Assembly: GCF_027604915.1 (NCBI RefSeq)
Contig: NZ_JAJAQC010000065.1
Location: 1 to 37,901, forward strand
Direction of reading: 5' to 3'
From: Streptomonospora mangrovi
GTDB lineage: Bacteria > Actinomycetota > Actinomycetes > Streptosporangiales > Streptosporangiaceae
DNA: 37,901 bases
The notes below the pieces were generated by a model. It was not told where the DNA came from. It ran no database searches and worked only from the letters and a program-made list of their open reading frames with translations. The stretch's first letter is position 1. Each line of letters begins with the position of its first letter. Positions 1 to 7,647 of this stretch are shown here, piece after piece. The position numbers were made by a program, and so were the translations under genes.

Positions 1-154
1 GGCGCCCGCGCCGCGGCGCCGCCGGCTGCGGCTGCCGGCCCTGCGGGTGCCGCGCCGCCGCGCGCGCGACGACGACGGCGAGGACTTCTACGGCATCACC
101 TACGAGGCCGACGCCGCCCCGGCGGCCCCCGCGGAGGAGGAGCCCGGCCGCTGA
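1..154 (+). CDS. C-terminal end of an unidentified protein (partial)
   Basis: The reading frame is open from base 2 to a TGA at 152-154 and gives about 50 residues: an Arg/Pro/Leu-rich stretch, then an acidic tail with DDDGEDFYGITYEAD and ending EEEPGR. Codon use matches the genes around it. The start lies outside the window. In many actinomycetes the gene just before purN encodes a DUF6350 membrane protein (PerM-like) whose tail is charged, so that is a possible identity, but nothing in this fragment proves it. Confidence 0.5.
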   Translation, partial: APAPRRRRLRLPALRVPRRRARDDDGEDFYGITYEADAAPAAPAEEEPGR

Positions 155-173
155 GGCGCCTGGCCCGCCCCGG

Positions 174-587
174 TCAGCCGCCGATCGGCGGCACGCTCTC
201 CACGGGCAGCCCGGCGCGCCGGGCGATGTCCTCGCGCAGTTGGCGGTCGCAGTCCTGCTGGGAGCTGACCGTCAGCGCGCGCGTGGAGCACTCCTGGTAG
301 GCGCTGTAGGCGTCCCAGAACACCAGGTAGCCCACCAGCATCAGCCCCGACAGCGCCACCCCGAACCAGCCCAGCACCACGCTCAGCACGGCGCCGGGCG
401 CCACCCCGTTCTTCGCCTTGGCCGCGCGGCGCGCCCGGTGCCCCTGCACGATCCCCAGCGCCGACAGGATGAGCCCGAACGGCGGCAGGATCAGCCCGGC
501 GGCCGACAGGAACAGCCCCCACAGGCCGCCGCGCTCGATGTGCGGCCGGTCCCCGTCCGTCTGCTGCTGGGGCGGCTCATTGATCAC
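174..587 (-). CDS. Small DUF4190-like membrane protein
   Basis: The 137-residue product has a hydrophilic Gln-rich start, then two hydrophobic segments at about residues 25-47 and 68-92 separated by a basic loop (GHRARRAAKAKNGVAP). This is the layout of DUF4190 proteins, whose function is unknown. The C-terminal third is soluble and carries two cysteines (QECST, QQDCDRQ) that could pair outside the cell. The GTG start at 587 has a GAGGAG ribosome site five bases upstream. It is divergent from purN, and the 287 bases between them hold both promoters. No operon partner is visible on this strand. I am fairly sure of the gene and only moderately sure of the family. Confidence 0.75.
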   Translation of the reverse strand: MINEPPQQQTDGDRPHIERGGLWGLFLSAAGLILPPFGLILSALGIVQGHRARRAAKAKNGVAPGAVLSVVLGWFGVALSGLMLVGYLVFWDAYSAYQECSTRALTVSSQQDCDRQLREDIARRAGLPVESVPPIGG

Positions 588-874
588 AGGGGCTCCTCGC
601 GAACGGCGCCTGGTCGGCGGCTGGACGGCGGTCGGGGGCGGCCCGGCGCGCGCCCGCTCGCGCGGGGTGCGCGGGCGGTGTGCGAACGGGGCCTCGTGGA
701 GTAGACGCTACCTGGCGAGATAGGCTGGCAGCGCGGACGGGTAAGCCGCGTGCCCCGTCCGGCCGCGTCCGAGGTGCCCCGCGCGCCCGCGCCCGCACGG
801 CCGCCGCGCCAGGCGCACCCGGCGGCGTCCAGGACGCGCGTCAGCGCATCCGCTTTCCCACGAGGAGGAACACC

Positions 875-1525
875 CTGTCGGCGCGAGTTGTCGTTCTCAT
901 CTCCGGCACGGGGAGCAACATGGCCGCCCTGCTGGACGCGGCGGCCGACCACCTCTACGGCGCCGAGGTGGTCGCGGTGGGCTCCGACCGCGACGCCCCC
1001 GGGCTGGCCCTGGCCGAGCGCGCGGGTGTCGCGACCTTCACGGTGCGCTTCGCCGACCACCCCGACCGCGCGCGGTGGGACGCCGCCCTCAGCGAGCGCA
1101 TCGCCGCGTTCTCGCCCGACCTCGTCGTCTCGGCGGGGTTCATGCGGCTGCTGGGCCCGGCGGTCCTGGACCGCCACACCGTCATCAACACCCACCCCGC
1201 GCTGCTGCCGGCCTTCCCCGGCACCCACGCGGTGCGCGACGCCCTCGCCTACGGGGTGCGCATCACCGGCGCCACCGTCCACTTCGTGGACTCCGGCGTG
1301 GACACCGGCCCGGTCATCGACCAGGTGGCGGTGCCGGTGCTGCCCGGCGACGACGCCGCCTCGCTGCACGAGCGCATCAAGACCGTGGAGCGGCGGATGC
1401 TGGTCGACGTGGTGGGCCGCCTGGCGCGCGAGGGCTGGACCGTCGAGGACCGACACGTGCGGCTGGGCTCGGTGGAGCCCGGGCCGTCCCCTTCACCCGG
1501 ATACGTTGCAGAGGAGAACCGGTGA
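875..1525 (+). CDS. purN: Phosphoribosylglycinamide formyltransferase (CTG start)
   Basis: PurN moves a formyl group from 10-formyl-tetrahydrofolate to GAR, the third step of purine synthesis. The product (216 residues from base 875) begins [16 protein letters not shown], with the phosphate-binding G-T-G-S-N loop close to the N-terminus as in the family. The catalytic Asn105, His107 ([10 protein letters not shown]) and Asp143 (DSGVDTGP) are all present. A strong GAGGAGG ribosome site at 862-868 sits six bases before an in-frame CTG at 875, with no ATG, GTG or TTG near it, so I choose CTG. The only alternatives lie up to 195 bases upstream and would add a basic, low-complexity extension with no family match. 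The stop overlaps the purH start. Confidence 0.93.
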   Translation: MSARVVVLISGTGSNMAALLDAAADHLYGAEVVAVGSDRDAPGLALAERAGVATFTVRFADHPDRARWDAALSERIAAFSPDLVVSAGFMRLLGPAVLDRHTVINTHPALLPAFPGTHAVRDALAYGVRITGATVHFVDSGVDTGPVIDQVAVPVLPGDDAASLHERIKTVERRMLVDVVGRLAREGWTVEDRHVRLGSVEPGPSPSPGYVAEENR

Positions 1526-3093
1526 CCCAGCAGGCCATTCGGCGCGCGTTGATCAGCGTCTACGACAAGACCGGGCTGGAGGAGCTGGCCTACGGGCTGG
1601 CCGAGGCCGGGGTGGAGATCGTCTCCACCGGGTCCACCGCCGCGCGCCTCGCCGAGGTCGACGTCCCCGTCACCCCGGTCGAGGAGGTCACCGGGTTCCC
1701 CGAGGTGCTGGACGGCCGGGTCAAGACCCTGCACCCCAAGGTGCACGCCGGCCTGCTGGCCGACCGCGCCAACGCCGCGCACCGCGCCACGCTGGAGGAG
1801 TTGGACATCGCGGCGTTCGACCTGCTGGTGGTCAACCTCTACCCCTTCCAGCAGACGGTGGCCTCGGGCGCCGCGCCGGCCGAGTGCGTCGAGAAGATCG
1901 ACATCGGCGGCCCGGCGATGATCCGCGCCGGGGCCAAGAACCACGGCTCGGTGGCCGTGGTGGTCGACCCCGCCCGCTACGACGAGGTCGTGGAGGCCGC
2001 GCAGGCCGGCGGGTTCACCCTGGAGCAGCGCAAGCGCCTGGCCGCCCTGGCCTACGCCCACACCGCCGCCTACGACGCCGCCGTGGCCTCGTGGTTCGCC
2101 CGCGACTACGCGCCCGACGAGGTCGCGGTCGAGACCGGCTGGCCCGACTTCTACGCCACCGCCTACCGCCGCTCCTCGCCGCTGCGCTACGGCGAGAACC
2201 CCCACCAGCGCGCCGCGCTGTACCGGGGCGACGACGCCTGGGGCGGCCCCGGCCTGGCCGGCGCCGAGCAGTTGCACGGCAAGGAGATGTCCTACAACAA
2301 CTACGTGGACGCCGACGCCGCGCTGCGCGCCGCCTACGACTTCACCGAGCCGTGCGCGGCCATCATCAAGCACGCCAACCCGTGCGGGATCGCGCTGGGC
2401 GCCGACATCGCCGAGGCCCACCGCAAGGCCCACGCCTGCGACCCGGTGTCGGCCTACGGCGGCGTGATCGCCACCAACCGCCCGGTGAGCGTGGCGCTGG
2501 CCGAGCAGGTCTCGGAGATCTTCACCGAGGTGCTGGTGGCGCCCGAGTACGAGCCCGGCGCGGTGGACATCCTCACCCGCAAGAAGAACATCCGGCTGCT
2601 GGTGGTGACCCCGCCCGACCGCGCCGCGCGCCCCGAGGCCAAGCCGGTCAGCGGCGGCTCGCTGCTCCAGAGCGTGGACCTGGTCGACGCCCCCGGCGAC
2701 GACCCCGCCGCCTGGGAGCTGCGGGCCGGCGCGGCGGTGGACGACGACACCCTGGCCGACCTGGCGTTCGCCTGGCGCGCGGTGCGCGCGGTGAAGTCCA
2801 ACGCCATCCTGCTGGCCGCCGACCGGGCGACGGTGGGCGTGGGCATGGGCCAGGTCAACCGGGTCGACTCCGCGCGCCTGGCGGTCACCCGGGCCGGCGA
2901 GCGGGTGCGCGGCGCGGTCGCGGCCAGCGACGCGTTCTTCCCGTTCCCCGACGGCCTGGAGGTGCTGATCGAGGCGGGCGTGCGCGCGGTCGTGCAGCCC
3001 GGCGGCTCGGTGCGCGACGAGCAGGTGGTCGCGGCGGCCGAGCGGGCGGGTATCGCGCTGTACTTCACCGGCACGCGGCACTTCTTCCACTGA
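1522..3093 (+). CDS. purH: AICAR transformylase / IMP cyclohydrolase
   Basis: This bifunctional enzyme carries out the last two steps of IMP synthesis: formylation of AICAR with 10-formyl-THF and ring closure. It has 523 residues, normal for the family. The N-terminal cyclohydrolase (MGS-like) domain covers about residues 1-195 ([27 protein letters not shown]). The transformylase domain follows, with the catalytic Lys283-His284 pair in IIKHANPCG and the late [14 protein letters not shown] and [10 protein letters not shown] blocks. The GTG start overlaps the purN TGA (GTGA), with GAGGAG six bases upstream, so the two are translationally coupled. folD, which makes its 10-formyl-THF cofactor, follows 97 bases later. 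Confidence 0.97.
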   Translation: MTQQAIRRALISVYDKTGLEELAYGLAEAGVEIVSTGSTAARLAEVDVPVTPVEEVTGFPEVLDGRVKTLHPKVHAGLLADRANAAHRATLEELDIAAFDLLVVNLYPFQQTVASGAAPAECVEKIDIGGPAMIRAGAKNHGSVAVVVDPARYDEVVEAAQAGGFTLEQRKRLAALAYAHTAAYDAAVASWFARDYAPDEVAVETGWPDFYATAYRRSSPLRYGENPHQRAALYRGDDAWGGPGLAGAEQLHGKEMSYNNYVDADAALRAAYDFTEPCAAIIKHANPCGIALGADIAEAHRKAHACDPVSAYGGVIATNRPVSVALAEQVSEIFTEVLVAPEYEPGAVDILTRKKNIRLLVVTPPDRAARPEAKPVSGGSLLQSVDLVDAPGDDPAAWELRAGAAVDDDTLADLAFAWRAVRAVKSNAILLAADRATVGVGMGQVNRVDSARLAVTRAGERVRGAVAASDAFFPFPDGLEVLIEAGVRAVVQPGGSVRDEQVVAAAERAGIALYFTGTRHFFH

Positions 3094-3132
3094 CCCCGCA
3101 CCGACCCGGATTGACCCGCACTGATTTTCGGC

Positions 3133-3165
3133 GGGGCGGCGCCGTGCCCGGGGGTGCGCCGCCCC
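3133..3165 (+). terminator. GC hairpin between purH and folD
   Basis: A perfect 10-base stem (GGGGCGGCGC at 3133-3142 with GCGCCGCCCC at 3156-3165) lies between the purH stop and the folD ribosome site. It has no T tract. It could be a weak terminator or attenuator, or simply protect the purH message end. Confidence 0.4.
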
Positions 3166-3190
3166 GGCCGCTGGAAAGGGACGACACCTG

Positions 3191-4060
3191 ATGAGCGCAC
3201 AGATTCTCGACGGCAAGGCCACGGCGGCGGCGATCCGCGCCGAACTGGTGGACCGGGTGGCGGCGCTGCGCGCCCGGGGCATCGCGCCGGGCCTGGGCAC
3301 GGTGCTGGTGGGCGACGACCCCGGCAGCCACTCCTATGTGGCGGGCAAGCACCGCGACTGCGCCGAGGTGGGCATCGAGAGCATCCGCCGGGACCTGCCG
3401 GCCGACGCCACCCAGGTGCAGGTGGAGGGCGTGGTGGCCGACCTCAACGCCGACCCCGCCTGCACCGGCTACATCGTGCAGTTGCCGCTGCCGCGCGGGC
3501 TGGACGAGAACCGGATCCTGGGGCTGATCGACCCGGACAAGGACGCCGACGGCCTCCAGCCGGTCAACCTCGGCAAGCTGGTGCTGATGGAAGAGGCGCC
3601 GCTGCCCTGCACGCCGCGCGGCATCGTGGAGCTGCTGCGCCGCTACGACGTCCCGCTCAAGGGCGCCGACGTGGTGGTGGTGGGCCGCGGGGTCACCGTG
3701 GGCCGCCCGCTGGGGCTGCTGCTGACGCGGCGCAGCGAGAACGCCACGGTGACGCTGTGCCACACCGGCACCCGCGACCTGGCCGAGCACACCCGCCGCG
3801 CCGACATCGTGGTGGCCGGGGCCGGTGTGCCGGGGCTGATCACCAAGGACATGGTCAAGCCGGGCGCGGCCGTGCTGGACGTGGGCGTGACCCGCACCGA
3901 GGCCGGCCTGGTGGGCGACGTGGCGCTGGACGTGCGCGAGGTGGCCGGCCACGTGGCGCCCAACCCCGGCGGGGTGGGGCCGATGACCCGGGCCATGCTG
4001 CTGGTCAACGTGGTGGAGGCGGCCGAGCGCATGGCGGGGATCGCTCCGGCGGGCGGCTGA
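3191..4060 (+). CDS. folD: Methylene-THF dehydrogenase / methenyl-THF cyclohydrolase
   Basis: FolD interconverts 5,10-methylene-THF and 10-formyl-THF in two steps, supplying the formyl donor that PurN and PurH use just upstream. The 289-residue length is typical. The catalytic Tyr49 and Lys53 lie in [11 protein letters not shown], the QLPLPRG block follows, and the dinucleotide fold is marked by [16 protein letters not shown]. The C-terminal signature [13 protein letters not shown] is complete. The ATG at 3191 has a GGAAAGGG site about ten bases upstream. It may be co-transcribed with purNH or have its own promoter. Its 3' end faces the convergent FHA gene across a shared hairpin. Confidence 0.97.
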   Translation: MSAQILDGKATAAAIRAELVDRVAALRARGIAPGLGTVLVGDDPGSHSYVAGKHRDCAEVGIESIRRDLPADATQVQVEGVVADLNADPACTGYIVQLPLPRGLDENRILGLIDPDKDADGLQPVNLGKLVLMEEAPLPCTPRGIVELLRRYDVPLKGADVVVVGRGVTVGRPLGLLLTRRSENATVTLCHTGTRDLAEHTRRADIVVAGAGVPGLITKDMVKPGAAVLDVGVTRTEAGLVGDVALDVREVAGHVAPNPGGVGPMTRAMLLVNVVEAAERMAGIAPAGG

Positions 4061-4130
4061 GCCGCGCGGGCACCGGGCGGGGCCGGCTGCGGGCGGTGCG
4101 CGCGGCGGGGGCGCGCGGGGGATTCGCCGA

Positions 4131-4153
4131 GGGGCCTCACGCGCCGAGGCCCC
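4131..4153. terminator. Bidirectional hairpin between folD and the FHA gene
   Basis: An 8-base stem GGGGCCTC (4131-4138) pairs with GAGGCCCC (4146-4153) over a 7-base loop. It lies in the 100-base gap between convergent stops and could end transcription from both sides. Confidence 0.55.
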
Positions 4154-4160
4154 CGGCGGG

Positions 4161-4766
4161 TCAGCTCGCCTTGCGCTCGCGGTCGAAGACCGGCATGGGG
4201 CGCACGAGCCCCAGGGCCACGACCTCGTTGGCAAGGCGGGTGCGGCGGTTGGCCCCCTCGGGGACCCGGAACTTCTGGTACAGGCGGAGGAGATGCTGCT
4301 TGACCGCGGCTTCGGTGACGACCAGGTCCTCGGCGATCTCGCGCGCGGTGGCGGGGGAGACGAAAGCCTCTTCGGAGAGAGCGGGGCGGCAGAGCGACGT
4401 GAGGACGTCGAGCTCCCTCCGGGTGAGTTCGGGGGCGGCCCCCTTGCGCAGCTCCACGTCGGGGTTCAGCTCTTCCCGGGGGAGGCCGCCGATCTTGCAG
4501 CGCGCGCTGCCGAAGCTGAGGACATCGCCTTCGTCGAGCACCCGGCGCGCTATGGGGCGCCCGTTGACACGGGTGCCGTTGCGCGACAGGCCGAGGTCGA
4601 CGGCGTAGACGTAGGGCCCGCGGCGCACGAGTTCGGCGTGCAGCCGCGACACACTGGGGTCGCCGAGGCGGATGTCGACCCCTTCTCCGCGCCCGACCGT
4701 GGTGACCTCAGGCTGTAACTGGTAGATGTCCCCGCTCTCCTCGACCCGCAGATAAGGCCCGTCCAC
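4161..4766 (-). CDS. FHA-domain protein with C-terminal winged/HTH DNA-binding domain
   Basis: The product is a probable phosphothreonine-reading transcription regulator of 201 residues. An FHA domain fills about residues 20-95, with the full signature Gly25-Arg26, Ser40-Arg41-x-His43 and LSRNGTRVNG (Asn63). A second domain at about 112-188 has LTRRELDVL, then a helix-turn-helix-like segment (TAREIAEDL, TEAAVKQHLLRLYQKF) resembling LuxR/OmpR-type output domains. In actinomycetes FHA domains bind proteins phosphorylated by Ser/Thr kinases, so this would couple kinase signalling to gene expression; that role is inference. The GTG start at 4766 has GGGAGG (4774-4779) seven bases upstream. A longer frame to 4880 exists but is low-complexity Arg/Pro. 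No kinase gene is adjacent. Confidence 0.85.
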   Translation of the reverse strand: MDGPYLRVEESGDIYQLQPEVTTVGRGEGVDIRLGDPSVSRLHAELVRRGPYVYAVDLGLSRNGTRVNGRPIARRVLDEGDVLSFGSARCKIGGLPREELNPDVELRKGAAPELTRRELDVLTSLCRPALSEEAFVSPATAREIAEDLVVTEAAVKQHLLRLYQKFRVPEGANRRTRLANEVVALGLVRPMPVFDRERKAS

Positions 4767-5302
4767 GGTTGTTCCTCCCAGTGTTGGGCGCGGCCGATGA
4801 GGGAGTGCACGGCGGTGCGTGGACGGGCGCCTCGCATTCGGGCTGGGTCGGTCGATGGTCGTGGGCTGAGTGGGGTTCATTGGGGGCAGTCCTCGCTCAC
4901 CGTGGCACTCATCTGTTCACTGGTTACCCGGGCGGTACGGGTTCTACGCGCTTACTCCCCCGCTAGACCCCTATCTCGGGAGGTTTACGGCCTTTTCCGG
5001 ATATCGGTTCCACCAGAACGGGTACCAGTGCGGACCGATTCGTGTGGACGCGGCCCGGTGCGCCCGTCACGGGCGTTCGCGGCGTTTCGGCGCTGCGCGG
5101 CGCGCGCGGGTGCCCGCGGTCACTACACTGGCTGCGTCCTTGGCCGAACTCGCGGCCGAGCCGACCACGGCCACGTCGGCCGCTCCCTTCCCGCGCTTCG
5201 CGGTTGCGGTCGCGCCCCGACCGCAACCGGCCGGGCGCCGCGCCGGAGCGGTCGGGCGCGCACAGGGCCGGGCGGCGCAGGTGCGCTAGCGTGGGGTTGA
5301 CG
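4767..5302. other. 536-base divergent intergenic region
   Basis: No gene is evident between the divergent FHA and DUF3017 genes. Bases 4890-5030 are clearly less GC-rich than the surroundings and probably hold the promoters. The block at 5017-5033 begins AACGGGTACC and resembles one at 14381-14397. The reading frames here have atypical codon use and no family resemblance. Confidence 0.5.
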
Positions 5303-5677
5303 GTGAGCCAGAACACGGTGGAGGAAGCGGTCGCAGCCAAGTCGCGCTCGCCCGAGGACCCGCCCGAGTCCGCGGGGGGCGAGCCGCAGCAGGAGCCCGC
5401 CGAGGCGCCGGCGCCGGGCTGGCTGGCCCAGGTGCCCTACTTCCTGGTGCTCGCCACCATGTCGGCGGGCATCGTGATCGTGGCCGCCGCGCACTTCAAG
5501 CGGGGGCCGGCGCTGATCGCGGCCGCGCTGCTGCTGGCCGCGGTCTTCCGCACACTGCTGCCGCCCGAGCGCATCGGCATGCTGGCCGTGCGCCGCCGCT
5601 GGATCGACATCGCCACCTACACCGGGCTGGCGGTGGCGCTCATCGTGCTGGCATGGGTGGCGCCTCAGTTGTCCTAG
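5303..5677 (+). CDS. DUF3017 small membrane protein
   Basis: The 124-residue product has an acidic, Pro/Glu-rich soluble N-terminus (1-40), three predicted membrane segments at about 45-63, 69-84 and 102-119, and the conserved-looking loop LLPPERIGMLAVRRRWID between the second and third. This matches DUF3017, a family of unknown function usually found beside folD and TCA-cycle genes in actinomycetes, as here. The GTG at 5303 is preferred. A GTG at 5291 is in frame and would add four residues. Neither has a strong ribosome site (a GGGG run only). It probably belongs to the inner membrane. Confidence 0.8.
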   Translation: MSQNTVEEAVAAKSRSPEDPPESAGGEPQQEPAEAPAPGWLAQVPYFLVLATMSAGIVIVAAAHFKRGPALIAAALLLAAVFRTLLPPERIGMLAVRRRWIDIATYTGLAVALIVLAWVAPQLS

Positions 5678-5690
5678 CGGGCGTCTAATA

Positions 5691-5706
5691 AGCTTGATAT
5701 CGAGAT
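5691..5706. promoter_or_regulatory. Imperfect palindrome upstream of icd
   Basis: AGCTTGATATCGAGAT is centred on GATATC and matches its own reverse complement at 12 of 16 positions. It stands out as AT-rich in a GC-rich leader about 245 bases before icd and just after the DUF3017 stop. It may be an operator, but I cannot name the regulator. Confidence 0.4.
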
Positions 5707-5950
5707 AGTCGCAGCGTTGGACCGGCGACGGCCACCGCCCCCGCACACCGCACCGGCGGCCCAGCCACGCACCGGCCGGGCGGGGGCGCACCAGGGCTCA
5801 GCGGCGGCTCACGAGGTCAGTCGCGGACACACCGGCCTCACCGCGGACACCCGCGCGGCCCCCGCGCCGCGCGCCCGCGGCGGGACCGGTGGGCCCCGGC
5901 GGCCGCAGCCACACGACGGCTTTGCCGAGACGAAGGGACAGCCACCAGCC

Positions 5951-7168
5951 ATGGCCAAAATCAAGGTTGAGAATCCCGTAGTAGAGCTCGACGGCGACGA
6001 GATGACCCGGATCATCTGGTCCTTCATCAAGGAGCGGCTGATCCTGCCCTACCTTGACGTCGACCTGAAGTACTACGACCTCGGCATCGAGGAGCGCGAC
6101 CGCACCGACGACCAGATCACGGTCGACGCCGCCAACGCCATCAAGCAGTACGGCGTGGGCGTGAAGTGCGCCACCATCACCCCCGACGAGGCCCGCGTCG
6201 AGGAGTTCGGCCTGAAGAAGATGTGGCGGTCGCCCAACGGCACCATCCGCAACATCCTGGGCGGCGTGGTGTTCCGCGAGCCGATCATCTGCCAGAACGT
6301 GCCGCGCCTGGTGCCGGGCTGGACCAAGCCGATCATCATCGGCCGCCACGCCCACGGCGACCAGTACAAGGCCAGCGACTTCAAGGTCCCCGGCCCCGGC
6401 ACGGTCACCATCACCTACACCCCCCAGGACGGCGGCGAGCCGGTCGAGCTGGAGGTCGCCAACTTCCCCGAGGGCGGCGGCGTGGCCCTGGGCATGTACA
6501 ACTACCGGCGGTCCATCGAGGACTTCGCCCGCGCCAGCTTCAACTACGGCCTGGACCGCGGCTACCCGGTGTACATGTCCACCAAGAACACCATCCTCAA
6601 GGCCTACGACGGCATGTTCAAGGACGTGTTCGCCGAGATCTTCGAGGCCGAGTTCAAGGACCGCTTCGACGCCGCCGGCCTCACCTACGAGCACCGGCTG
6701 ATCGACGACATGGTCGCCGCCGCCCTGAAGTGGGAGGGCGGCTACGTCTGGGCCTGCAAGAACTACGACGGCGACGTGCAGTCCGACACCGTCGCGCAGG
6801 GCTTCGGCTCGCTGGGCCTGATGACCTCGGTGCTGCGCACCGCCGACGGCCGCACCGTGGAGGCCGAGGCCGCCCACGGCACGGTCACCCGGCACTTCCG
6901 CCAGCACCAGCAGGGCAAGCCGACCTCCACCAACCCGATCGCCTCCATCTTCGCCTGGACGCGCGGGCTGGAGCACCGGGGCAAGCTCGACAACACCCCG
7001 GCGGTCGTGGAGTTCGCCACCACCCTGGAGAAGGTCGTCATCGACACCGTCGAGGGCGGGCAGATGACCAAGGACCTCGCGCTGCTGGTCGGCGGCGACC
7101 AGCAGTGGCTCACCACCGAGCAGTTCCTGGCCGCGCTGGACGAGAACCTCCAGAAGCGCCTGGCCTAG
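5951..7168 (+). CDS. icd: NADP-dependent isocitrate dehydrogenase (dimeric type II)
   Basis: This enzyme oxidises isocitrate to 2-oxoglutarate with NADPH formation in the TCA cycle. The 405-residue product starts [20 protein letters not shown] and carries the type-II (eukaryote-like) blocks [30 protein letters not shown] and [12 protein letters not shown]. The length fits the homodimeric form and not the ~740-residue monomeric form used by many Streptomyces. The ATG has an AAGGGACA site upstream. It follows the DUF3017 gene after 273 bases with a candidate operator, and a perfect 18-base hairpin just after the stop suggests a monocistronic unit. Confidence 0.97.
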   Translation: MAKIKVENPVVELDGDEMTRIIWSFIKERLILPYLDVDLKYYDLGIEERDRTDDQITVDAANAIKQYGVGVKCATITPDEARVEEFGLKKMWRSPNGTIRNILGGVVFREPIICQNVPRLVPGWTKPIIIGRHAHGDQYKASDFKVPGPGTVTITYTPQDGGEPVELEVANFPEGGGVALGMYNYRRSIEDFARASFNYGLDRGYPVYMSTKNTILKAYDGMFKDVFAEIFEAEFKDRFDAAGLTYEHRLIDDMVAAALKWEGGYVWACKNYDGDVQSDTVAQGFGSLGLMTSVLRTADGRTVEAEAAHGTVTRHFRQHQQGKPTSTNPIASIFAWTRGLEHRGKLDNTPAVVEFATTLEKVVIDTVEGGQMTKDLALLVGGDQQWLTTEQFLAALDENLQKRLA

Positions 7169-7200
7169 TTGGCGAGGACCCCGGCGGGGTTCGTCCGCAC

Positions 7201-7238
7201 CGGCCCCGGCCGCCGCGCCCGCGCGGCGGCCGGGGCCG
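7201..7238 (+). terminator. icd terminator hairpin
   Basis: An 18-base perfect inverted repeat (7201-7218 with 7221-7238) begins 32 bases after the icd stop. It has no T tract, as is common in actinomycetes. Confidence 0.7.
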
Positions 7239-7404
7239 CGCTGTGTGCGCTGGAAGGGCTGTGCGGGCCGTCCGCGCGGTCGGCGCCGTCCGGCCGGGAT
7301 TTCCGCCGTTCCCGCACGAACCGCGCCCCGCGGATGCCATGATGGTGCACGCGGGCACGGAGCGTGAACGCCGCTGGTAGTGCGGCGTATCCCACTCTGG
7401 TGTA

Positions 7405-7436
7405 GTTCGCGTGTTTCGCGAACATTGCCCTAATAT
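7405..7436 (+). promoter_or_regulatory. Candidate promoter with overlapping palindrome
   Basis: A near-consensus -10 box TAATAT lies at 7431-7436. The inverted repeat GTTCGCG-TGTTT-CGCGAAC (7405-7423) covers where the -35 should be. No good -35 is seen, so an activator or alternative sigma factor may be needed. No protein gene lies downstream on this strand; the next gene converges from the other side. Confidence 0.5.
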
Positions 7437-7442
7437 GGAGTT

Positions 7443-7593
7443 ACCGCCCACCGGGGGAAACCCCGAAGGGCGGGTGCGCGGCCCCGCCGCGCACCACAGG
7501 ACGACGTGCCGGCCACGCGCCCGCTGGGGGGTAGGCGCGCGCGGTGCGGAACGTCAGGAAAGGGCCCGTCGCCTTCGGCTGCGGGCCCTTTCC
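7443..7593 (+). ncRNA. Candidate structured small RNA
   Basis: Starting seven bases after TAATAT, the sequence folds at once. CCGCCC/GGGCGG encloses CGGGG-GAAA-CCCCG (7444-7473), then a 9-base stem GTGCGCGGC/GCCGCGCAC with loop CCC (7474-7494) follows. It ends in a 12-base perfect stem at 7557-7593. The stretch lies between convergent icd and the LCP gene and has no convincing reading frame. The promoter, structure and terminator together suggest an independent RNA of about 150 nucleotides. Function and expression are unknown. Confidence 0.4.
7557..7593. terminator. Hairpin GGAAAGGGCCCG/CGGGCCCTTTCC
   Basis: A perfect 12-base stem spans 7557-7568 and 7582-7593. It could end the candidate RNA on the + strand and act as a second terminator for the LCP gene on the - strand. 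Confidence 0.7.
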
Positions 7594-7602
7594 ACATCCT
7601 GT

Positions 7603-7639
7603 GCCCGGGGGCGGCGCGCGGTGCGCGCCGCCCCCGGGC
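7603..7639 (-). terminator. LCP gene terminator
   Basis: A perfect 17-base inverted repeat (7603-7619 with 7623-7639, loop of three) ends nine bases after the LCP stop codon. Confidence 0.75.
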
Positions 7640-7647
7640 GGTTGGGC

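Noticed and set aside
750-3191. Long + strand frames of more than 650 codons in alternative frames across purN-purH
   Set aside because: Products are Arg/Pro/Gly-rich low complexity; the purN and purH frames are intact and carry the conserved residues.
4870-5289. A 139-residue + strand frame in the gap between the FHA and DUF3017 genes
   Set aside because: Codon use changes abruptly along it, there is no ribosome site, and the second half is Arg/Ala/Pro low complexity typical of shadows.
7405-7423. LexA (SOS) box reading of the palindrome
   Set aside because: The actinobacterial box has CGAAC first and GTTCG second with a 4-base spacer; here the order is reversed and the spacer is longer.
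7165-7425. An 86-residue - strand frame starting MFAKHANYTRV just after an AT-rich block
   Set aside because: It runs through the icd terminator hairpin, has mixed codon use and ends inside the icd stop region. It is possible that TAATAT/ATATTA serves this strand, but the + strand reading explains more.
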